A DNA stretch of 5,581 nt from Actinomycetota bacterium. GTDB lineage: Bacteria; Actinomycetota; Acidimicrobiia; Acidimicrobiales; Ilumatobacteraceae. The position numbers and the translations under genes were made by a program. Under the pieces are notes generated by a model. It did no database searches and was not told where the DNA came from. It saw only the letters and a program-made list of their open reading frames with translations. The stretch covers positions 1-5,581 of the forward strand of contig SYDZ01000130.1 in the NCBI GenBank assembly GCA_005801025.1. The letters run 5' to 3'. Of this stretch, positions 1 through 4,805 are shown piece by piece; the first letter of the stretch is position 1; every line of letters starts with the position of its first letter.

Positions 1-99
1 AGCAGCAACCTGCACGATGACCTCGCGTGGACCAGGCGCTCGTAGTGAAAGTGCGTCAACCAAATTGGTCGTCGATCCGTTATAAACAATGCCCTTCAT
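1..99 (-). CDS. Zinc-type alcohol dehydrogenase (MDR family), N-terminal fragment
   Basis: Only the first 33 codons are in the window; the gene continues past the left edge. The ATG at 99-97 opens a peptide beginning MKGIVYNG, followed by a short acidic/hydrophobic stretch and then APGPREVIVQVAA. This is the usual start of medium-chain, zinc-dependent alcohol dehydrogenases: the first strands of the GroES-like catalytic domain, where the P-G-P-x-E-V-x-V-x-V pattern precedes the G-x-C-x-S/T-D zinc-site region. That region and the Rossmann domain are not visible, so cofactor and substrate cannot be assigned. Such enzymes interconvert alcohols and aldehydes or ketones in the cytoplasm using NAD(P). 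A strong Shine-Dalgarno sequence supports the start. The gene is divergent from the dioxygenase at 207 and shares with it the gap holding the inverted repeat at 148-166, so it is a likely member of the same regulon. The family call is good; the exact subgroup is open. Confidence 0.75.
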   Translation of the reverse strand, partial: MKGIVYNGSTTNLVDALSLRAPGPREVIVQVAA

Positions 100-103
100 G
101 GGA

Positions 104-111
104 CCCCCTTC
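104..111 (-). promoter_or_regulatory. Ribosome binding site of the alcohol dehydrogenase
   Basis: Read on the minus strand the bases are GAAGGGGG, four bases before the ATG at 99. It is the only strong Shine-Dalgarno-like sequence at a gene start in this window, and it fixes the start of the leftmost gene. Confidence 0.65.
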
Positions 112-128
112 AATCAGTATCTGAACTC

Positions 129-142
129 TAGTGCAGGCACTA
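129..142. repeat. Short palindrome TAGTGC-AG-GCACTA
   Basis: This is a perfect 6-bp inverted repeat with a 2-base centre, in the gap between the alcohol dehydrogenase and dioxygenase starts. It ends 5 bases before the larger inverted repeat at 148-166. Its right half, GCACTAC (137-143), recurs at 3824-3830, again just left of the second operator-like site. It may be an accessory protein-binding site or a chance palindrome; the recurrence makes chance less likely but does not exclude it. Confidence 0.4.
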
Positions 143-147
143 CAAAA

Positions 148-166
148 ATCTGACGGTCAGTCAGAT
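148..166. promoter_or_regulatory. Operator-like inverted repeat, copy 1
   Basis: The 19 bases ATCTGACGGTCAGTCAGAT form a perfect 7-bp inverted repeat (ATCTGAC / GTCAGAT) around a 5-base spacer. The size and the TGAC...GTCA core are typical of operators bound by dimeric TetR-family repressors, although other dimeric regulators are possible. It lies 48 bases from the alcohol dehydrogenase start and 40 bases from the dioxygenase start, so it could act on both. A near copy lies at 3832-3850 in the other divergent gap; they match at 16 of 19 positions, and the three differences are the first base and two spacer bases. The left part can also be read as a smaller palindrome, CTGACGGTCAG, but copy 2 does not keep that, so the wide dyad is the better reading. 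The regulator is not encoded here. Confidence 0.75.
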
Positions 167-194
167 AGGTCTTTCCCTGTAACTTTGTGGGTTG

Positions 195-200
195 TACAGT
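195..200 (+). promoter_or_regulatory. Possible -10 box of the dioxygenase (leaderless)
   Basis: TACAGT fits the actinobacterial TANNNT -10 pattern and ends six bases before the ATG at 207. Transcription would then start at the A of the start codon, giving a leaderless mRNA. This agrees with the lack of any Shine-Dalgarno sequence upstream of 207. No clear -35 box is seen 17-18 bases upstream (about 171-177, TTTCCC-like). The reading rests on spacing alone. Confidence 0.4.
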
Positions 201-206
201 CCTCAT

Positions 207-1028
207 ATGACCAGTCTCATTTCTCGCTCACAGATTTCGATTTCCCCCTTGCCAGGTTCACTAGGGGCAGTTGTTGAGGGACTTCACGTAGCCAAATTGA
301 GTGATCAAGATCTGGCCGAAGTGGCTGTCGAATTGGTTGCCGCTTGGGCTCAATATCTGGTGCTTTTCTTCCCTGGAGCTCATTTAACGCCGGCCGATCA
401 GGTCCGTTTGGCGCGCTGTTTTGGTCATCACATTGCTGCCACCACGGAGGCAGGGGGCGACTATCGCAACGCTCCCTCATTGGCTCGCGATGGCTTTCCG
501 GAAATTTTGCTTCTCGACACCGATCTCAAGGCTGACCCGCGTCAAACGGCAGTGTGGCATACCGATGTCACCTTCACCGAGAACCCTCCCATCGGCTCTC
601 TCTTTGTCATGGAGATCGCTGCCCAAACTGGGGGAGACACCATGTGGTCAAATCAGATTAAAGCTCTTGCTGCCTTGAGCGCGCCGATACGCGAATTCAT
701 TGGTGGTCTCAAGGCAAATCACGGGCGTCCTCCCGCAACTGGAACAGCAGTACACCCCATGGTACGCGAGCACCATTCAACGGGAGAGAAAGTCTTATTT
801 GTGAATCGAGGCTGGACGAATTCGATAGTCGGTTTAAAACCACTCGAAAGCACGCATCTCCTGGAAGTAATCCATCAGACTTCGGAGCGACCTGAATTGC
901 AGACGAGATGGAAGTGGACATCGGGTGACGCGGCATTATGGGATAACAGGTACACCATGCACTACGCCGTGAATGATTATCACGGTCAACGTCGACGCGC
1001 TCGGCGGGCGACAATTTATAACGTGTAG
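207..1028 (+). CDS. TauD/TfdA-family Fe(II)/2-oxoglutarate-dependent dioxygenase
   Basis: The 273-residue protein is full length for the family. Such enzymes use O2 and 2-oxoglutarate to hydroxylate a substrate next to a leaving group, often releasing sulfite, sulfate or another fragment plus an aldehyde, CO2 and succinate. Visible motifs, numbered from the ATG at 207, are the iron-binding WHTD (His118, Asp120), GGDTMW (142-147), and the C-terminal LWDNRYTMHY with the distal His252. The 2-oxoglutarate/substrate-binding arginines are Arg263 and Arg267 in the tail ending RRATIYNV. The N-terminus has the usual SPLPGSLGAVVEG strand before the SD-x-x-L helix. A TTG at 192 would add five residues, but the ATG fits the family start and a leaderless -10 box. 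Compared from memory with E. coli TauD, the taurine-contacting His70, Tyr73 and Asn95 correspond to Ala, Glu and Thr, and the long insert before the second half is missing. The chemistry is well supported; the substrate is probably not taurine and is unknown. The gene converges on the CoA ligase with 10 bases between stops. Confidence 0.92.
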   Translation: MTSLISRSQISISPLPGSLGAVVEGLHVAKLSDQDLAEVAVELVAAWAQYLVLFFPGAHLTPADQVRLARCFGHHIAATTEAGGDYRNAPSLARDGFPEILLLDTDLKADPRQTAVWHTDVTFTENPPIGSLFVMEIAAQTGGDTMWSNQIKALAALSAPIREFIGGLKANHGRPPATGTAVHPMVREHHSTGEKVLFVNRGWTNSIVGLKPLESTHLLEVIHQTSERPELQTRWKWTSGDAALWDNRYTMHYAVNDYHGQRRRARRATIYNV

Positions 1029-1038
1029 TTTTTGCTCA

Positions 1039-2598
1039 CTAGCCAATAGTGCGTGCGCGTAACTCATACTTGAGTACTTTGCCACTGGCATTAAGCGGAA
1101 GCAGATCGACAAATGTGACGTGCCGCGGGACCTTGTAATTGGCCATACATTGGCGTGACCACTCGATGAGCTCTTGCTCGCTCACCGTTTGCTCAGGGCG
1201 GAGCACCACGAAAGCATGGCCGACTTCTCCGAGACGATCATCGGGTTGTCCGACAACTGCTACCTGGGCGATTGAGGGATGGGTGAGCAGGGTGTTTTCA
1301 ATTTCAGCAGGATAGGCATTGAACCCTCCGACGATGAACATGTCCTTGATGCGATCAGTAATCGCCAGATACCCATTGTCATCCATGATTCCGATGTCAC
1401 CCGTATGTAAAAATCCATCTTTGTCAATGGCCTGAGCAGTGGCTTCGGGATTTTTGAAATAGCCGGGCATCACGTTGTATCCGCGGCAGATGATTTCGCC
1501 CGCCGTCCCACGCGCAACCTCAAGATTATTCTTGTCCACGACTCGCACTTCAACGTCACTAATCGCTCGACCACTTGTCGTCGAGATTGTGAATGGATCA
1601 TCATCAGCGCGACACATCGTGATTGTGCCCGTAGATTCGGTGAGTCCATAGGCGGTAAGGATCACAGTGAACGTGAGTTCTTGACGCATACGGCGAATCA
1701 TCTCTACTGGAACGGCTGCTGAACCAGTCACTGCCAAGCGCAAAGACGAAAGGTTGAAATTGTTTCTCTCAGGGTGATTGAGAATACTGAGGTACAAAGT
1801 TGGTGGGCCGGGTAACGCCGTGATTTTTTCTTGGTTAACGATTTTGAGGATAGTTGGGACATCAAATACTGGGACAGGAATCATGGTCGCGCCACTCAAC
1901 AAACACGCAAGAAATCCAGCCTTATAACCGAATGTGTGAAAAAAGGGATTGACGATCAGGTAGCGATCGGACTCGCTCAATCCAACAATGGATGACCACT
2001 CCGTGAAGACACGAATAGTTTGATCGTGACGGGACATGACACCTTTAGGTTTGCCAGTTGTCCCTGAAGTAAAGATGATGTCGCATAAATCCGAAGGCAT
2101 GATCTTTCGCTCGCGTTCATGCACTGCCACAAGCGGCACTGAATGACCATGCGCAAGAAAATCTTGCCAAGGCGTACATTGAGCGTCTGTGGCACCTGAA
2201 AAATCAATGATGTGCTCAAGGCTGGGTAGGGCGACACGACTGTCACGGAGTTCTTGTGCGTAGTTTTGAGCGAGAAACTTATTGTCGCATAAGAGAAATT
2301 TAGCGCCACTGTGGTTCAGAACATAGGTCGCTTCTGAACCTTTGAAGCGCGTGTTGATGGGGACTAGGACTCCGCCGACGATTTGCGCGCCAAGCGCGGA
2401 AAAAATCCATTCGGCGCTGTTCGGGGCCCAGATTGCCAGGCGATCACCATGATGTAAGCCCGATGCAATGAAGGACCTGGCGGCACCTTCAACAGCCTTG
2501 ACCACTTCAGAAAATGACCACCGGCGATCACCGTCAACGAGGGCTTCACGATCTCCGAAGCGCACGGTCTCCCGCACAACTTGGGCGATAGTCAGCAC
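1039..2598 (-). CDS. FadD3-like acyl-CoA synthetase (ANL superfamily)
   Basis: The 519-residue enzyme adenylates a carboxylic acid with ATP and transfers it to coenzyme A. Motifs in order are the phosphate-binding loop FTSGTTGKPKG (176-186), FFHTFGYKAG (219-228), the GPP-x-x-Y region (264-269), YGLTE (317-321), HTGD (398-401), hinge DRIKD (415-419), GGFNAYPAEIE (424-434), and NASGKV with catalytic Lys507 near the C-terminus. All adenylation and thiolation elements look intact. The NPFFHTFGYKAG, LPGPPTLY and LTAYGLTE stretches resemble mycobacterial FadD3, the CoA ligase for the C/D-ring propanoate left from sterol degradation (recognised from memory, not aligned). I therefore give the subfamily but no gene symbol. 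The start is a GTG at 2598, three bases after the amidohydrolase stop and without a Shine-Dalgarno sequence, so translation is probably coupled to that gene. No later plausible start precedes the conserved DREALVDG segment. The acid activated is presumably a product of the neighbouring enzymes. Confidence 0.92.
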   Translation of the reverse strand: MLTIAQVVRETVRFGDREALVDGDRRWSFSEVVKAVEGAARSFIASGLHHGDRLAIWAPNSAEWIFSALGAQIVGGVLVPINTRFKGSEATYVLNHSGAKFLLCDNKFLAQNYAQELRDSRVALPSLEHIIDFSGATDAQCTPWQDFLAHGHSVPLVAVHERERKIMPSDLCDIIFTSGTTGKPKGVMSRHDQTIRVFTEWSSIVGLSESDRYLIVNPFFHTFGYKAGFLACLLSGATMIPVPVFDVPTILKIVNQEKITALPGPPTLYLSILNHPERNNFNLSSLRLAVTGSAAVPVEMIRRMRQELTFTVILTAYGLTESTGTITMCRADDDPFTISTTSGRAISDVEVRVVDKNNLEVARGTAGEIICRGYNVMPGYFKNPEATAQAIDKDGFLHTGDIGIMDDNGYLAITDRIKDMFIVGGFNAYPAEIENTLLTHPSIAQVAVVGQPDDRLGEVGHAFVVLRPEQTVSEQELIEWSRQCMANYKVPRHVTFVDLLPLNASGKVLKYELRARTIG

Positions 2599-2601
2599 TT
2601 G

Positions 2602-3810
2602 TTATTTGAGATGACTAATGCTGTACAACTTGATGGCATTACCGCGCATCAGTTTGTACACCACTTCATCGCTGAGGTTCATCGTCTGCTCAAGTGCGAT
2701 CTTGGCAGTGTGTGGCCAAGTGGAGTCGGAGTGTGGGTAGTCGCATTCGAAGGTGACGTTGTCCACGCCGATTTCCTCAAGCGAACGCAGACCATGTGGA
2801 TCATCAAAGTAGCAACCGTAAATATGCTTTTTGAATAATTCACTTGGCGGTTCAAGAACCTTCTCAGCGATTCCGCCCCAACCACGATTTTCTTCCCAGA
2901 CCACATTGGCGCGCTCAAGAATGTAAGGAATCCAACCAATTTGACCTTCGCTGTAGGCAATCTTGAGATCTTTGAACTGGGTAAACAATCCGCTCATCAA
3001 CCAGTCGACCATGCTGAAACAGCAATTGGCAAATGTCAATGTTGAACCAACAGCAGCTGGTGCATCAGGCGATGTGCTGGGCATTTTTGAACCCGAACCG
3101 ATGTGCATATTGATCGTGGTGTGCGTCTCATTGCATGCATCAAAGAATGGCAACCAGAATCCATCCTTGTCGTGGATACTTGGCAACCCAAGATTGGTCG
3201 GAATCTCGCTGAAGCACACGGCGTGTACTCCGCGCGCCGCATTGCGCCGAACTTCAGTAGCAGCGGCGACGGGATCCCATAACGGGACGATGCACAACGG
3301 CAACATTCGACCACCTGATTCACCGCACCATTCTTCGACCATCCAGTCGTTGTAAGCGCGTACGCAGAGCATGGCTAATTCTTTGTCTTGTGCCTCGTAA
3401 AAAGTTTGCCCACAAAAGCGTGGGAAAGTCGGGAAGCAAAACGACGCTTCAATGCCGGCGGTGTCCATATCTTCAAGGCGTTCTTTCAGTTTGTAACTCC
3501 CTTGGCGCATCTCGTCGTAGGTGATGCCAGCCAAGACGACTTCATCACGACTGAAACCGACAGCAGTATCAAGACGTGTCAGGGGGCGACGGAGGTTTTC
3601 ATAAAACCACCAGTCGGCGAGCGGGCCCTCATCGCCCTTCTCTCCAGGAATCGCAGTAAACGTGCCACCGACGAACGTCATTTCTTTAACGGGCAGGCGG
3701 TGTATTCGAGGACCGACGTTGGCGTACTTCTTGGGGAGGCGAGCAGACCAAACAGTTGCAGGTTCTGTGACGTGGTCGTCAACGGAGATAATTTTGGGCA
3801 GTTCACGCAT
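2602..3810 (-). CDS. Amidohydrolase_2-family metal-dependent hydrolase or decarboxylase
   Basis: The 402-residue protein belongs to the TIM-barrel amidohydrolase_2 (ACMSD-like) group. Its members either hydrolyse C-N or C-C bonds or decarboxylate aromatic and related acids, using one divalent metal. The N-terminal ISVDDHVTEP carries the first metal motif as Asp11-x-His13, in place of the H-x-H of classical amidohydrolases. The likely third ligand is His236 in INMHIGSGS, and the final acid is Asp357 in ECDYPHSDSTWP, a signature of this subgroup. SEGQIGWIP (287-295) lies at the usual place on a late barrel strand. No signal peptide or membrane segment is seen, so it should be cytoplasmic. The ATG at 3810 has no Shine-Dalgarno sequence but has a possible leaderless -10 box. 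The gene leads a two-gene operon with the CoA ligase. An operator-like site starts 21 bases upstream of its start codon. The exact reaction cannot be told from sequence; a decarboxylase or a ring-fission-product hydrolase feeding the ligase is the attractive reading. Confidence 0.88.
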   Translation of the reverse strand: MRELPKIISVDDHVTEPATVWSARLPKKYANVGPRIHRLPVKEMTFVGGTFTAIPGEKGDEGPLADWWFYENLRRPLTRLDTAVGFSRDEVVLAGITYDEMRQGSYKLKERLEDMDTAGIEASFCFPTFPRFCGQTFYEAQDKELAMLCVRAYNDWMVEEWCGESGGRMLPLCIVPLWDPVAAATEVRRNAARGVHAVCFSEIPTNLGLPSIHDKDGFWLPFFDACNETHTTINMHIGSGSKMPSTSPDAPAAVGSTLTFANCCFSMVDWLMSGLFTQFKDLKIAYSEGQIGWIPYILERANVVWEENRGWGGIAEKVLEPPSELFKKHIYGCYFDDPHGLRSLEEIGVDNVTFECDYPHSDSTWPHTAKIALEQTMNLSDEVVYKLMRGNAIKLYSISHLK

Positions 3811-3817
3811 GGTCTTG

Positions 3818-3823
3818 AGGGTA
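3818..3823 (-). promoter_or_regulatory. Possible -10 box of the amidohydrolase operon
   Basis: On the minus strand TACCCT fits TANNNT and lies seven bases before the ATG at 3810, allowing a leaderless or nearly leaderless transcript. A CTGACA sequence (3848-3843), one base off TTGACA, lies 19 bases upstream and is part of the inverted repeat at 3832-3850. A bound repressor would then sit across the -35 and the spacer. The spacing is longer than ideal, so the call is tentative. Confidence 0.35.
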
Positions 3824-3831
3824 GCACTACT

Positions 3832-3850
3832 TTCTGACGGTGTGTCAGAT
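3832..3850. promoter_or_regulatory. Operator-like inverted repeat, copy 2
   Basis: The 19 bases TTCTGACGGTGTGTCAGAT match copy 1 (148-166) at 16 positions. The arms TCTGAC/GTCAGA are perfect over 6 bp around the 5-base spacer GGTGT. It lies between the divergent starts of the amidohydrolase operon (21 bases away) and the luciferase-like oxidoreductase (72 bases from the ATG at 3923). Two such sites, one in each divergent gap and nowhere else that I could find in the window, strongly suggest a shared dimeric regulator, most likely a TetR-type repressor. The position over the predicted -35 region of the amidohydrolase promoter fits repression. Confidence 0.75.
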
Positions 3851-3922
3851 CGAGTGCGGAATGGGCGAAAGAGGAGTTTGGGACCTACGCTTCGCTATGT
3901 GAGTGGGGCAGCGAAACAGGCG

Positions 3923-4804
3923 ATGACGGTTGGAGTGGCTTTGCCTCAAATGGCACCTCAACTTGACCGAGATCGACTCATCGCATGGTGTCGGGGGATT
4001 GATCAAGGCCCATTTTCCAGCATTTCTGCGGGCGAACGGATCACTTTTCACAATCTCGATGGTTTCACGCTGTGTTCGGCGGCCAGTGTTTTGACCGAGA
4101 GGGTGCGAGTTTTGGTCAATGTGGCAGTGCTTCCGTGGCATGCTCCAGCGTTAGTGGCCAAAGAGTTGGCGTCCATGGATGTCGTGTCCGGTGGTCGGGT
4201 GGAAGTCGCCGTTGGAGTTGGTGGTCGTCAACAGGACTATGTGGCTTTAGATTCGCCCTTTGTGGGTCGGCATCAGCGCCTTGATGACTCGGTACATGAG
4301 TTGAAGCGTTTGTGGTCTGGTGGGACGGCTGCCGACGGGGAACATGTTGGGCCACTTCCCATGCAGGTTGGAGGGCCGCCGATTTTGGCTTCAGCGATGG
4401 GTCCAAAGTCTTTGGCTCGTGCTGCTCAATGGGCGATTGGAGTGAGTGGCTTCACCCTTTTGGGCGATGCCCAAGAAGCGGGCCGACTCTTTAGGGCAAC
4501 TCAAGATGCATGGACGACAGCAGGTCGCTCCGACAAGCCACGACTGGTGACCGGTTCATTCGTATCGTTAGGACCCAACGCAAAAGAGAACCTGCGTGAC
4601 TTCGCAGCGGCATATTTACACGTCTTCTCTCCAGACTTCGCCCGCTCTTTGGCAGAAGCAATGAATCTCTACGAACCTTCGCGTCTCGTTGATTTGCTTG
4701 ACAAGGTTGAAGCTGAAGGGGCCGATGAATTCATTATCGTTCCCGCCACAAGCGATCCAGCGATGCTCGACCGATTGGCAGATGTTGTTGCCTCGCGTCG
4801 CTAA
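3923..4804 (+). CDS. Luciferase-like oxidoreductase, probably F420-dependent
   Basis: The 293-residue protein is a TIM-barrel bacterial-luciferase-family enzyme. It opens with the first barrel strand MTVGVALPQM, followed by GPFSSISAGERI (29-40), where the F420-type enzymes place their cofactor-binding loop. The conserved core is ASVLTERVRVLVNVAVLPWHAPALVAKELASMDVVSGGR in residues 54-92, then VAVGVGGRQQDY (95-106) and a PILASAMGPKSL segment (153-164). Length and motifs fit short actinobacterial F420-dependent oxidoreductases better than the longer FMNH2-dependent SsuD-type monooxygenases; the cofactor is still an inference. The reaction is unknown but is likely a hydride transfer or monooxygenation in the same pathway as the neighbours. 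I chose the ATG at 3923 because it gives the standard N-terminus; the nearby AACAGG is only a weak ribosome site. A GTG at 3899 would add eight residues and has a TACGCT box 7 bases upstream. The gene is divergent from the amidohydrolase and shares its operator-containing gap. Its stop lies one base from that of the permease. Confidence 0.88.
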   Translation: MTVGVALPQMAPQLDRDRLIAWCRGIDQGPFSSISAGERITFHNLDGFTLCSAASVLTERVRVLVNVAVLPWHAPALVAKELASMDVVSGGRVEVAVGVGGRQQDYVALDSPFVGRHQRLDDSVHELKRLWSGGTAADGEHVGPLPMQVGGPPILASAMGPKSLARAAQWAIGVSGFTLLGDAQEAGRLFRATQDAWTTAGRSDKPRLVTGSFVSLGPNAKENLRDFAAAYLHVFSPDFARSLAEAMNLYEPSRLVDLLDKVEAEGADEFIIVPATSDPAMLDRLADVVASRR

Positions 4805-4805
4805 T

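Noticed and set aside
192..206. TTG at 192 as the dioxygenase start
   Set aside because: It adds five residues without family support, and the TTG overlaps the region where a -10 box fits the ATG at 207.
207..1028. Naming the dioxygenase tauD
   Set aside because: The catalytic residues match but the taurine-contacting residues do not, so the symbol would imply an unsupported substrate.
2963..3837. Plus-strand open frames of 130 and 149 codons opposite the amidohydrolase
   Set aside because: They are shadows of a well-supported minus-strand gene; their translations show no domain, and they lack plausible ribosome sites.
3662..3922. An 87-codon upstream extension of the oxidoreductase frame
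   Set aside because: It would run antisense through the amidohydrolase start and the operator, and the added residues do not resemble the family, whose first strand begins at the ATG at 3923.
3923..4804. Alkanesulfonate monooxygenase SsuD
   Set aside because: The protein is much shorter than SsuD and its motifs fit the short F420-type luciferase-like enzymes better.
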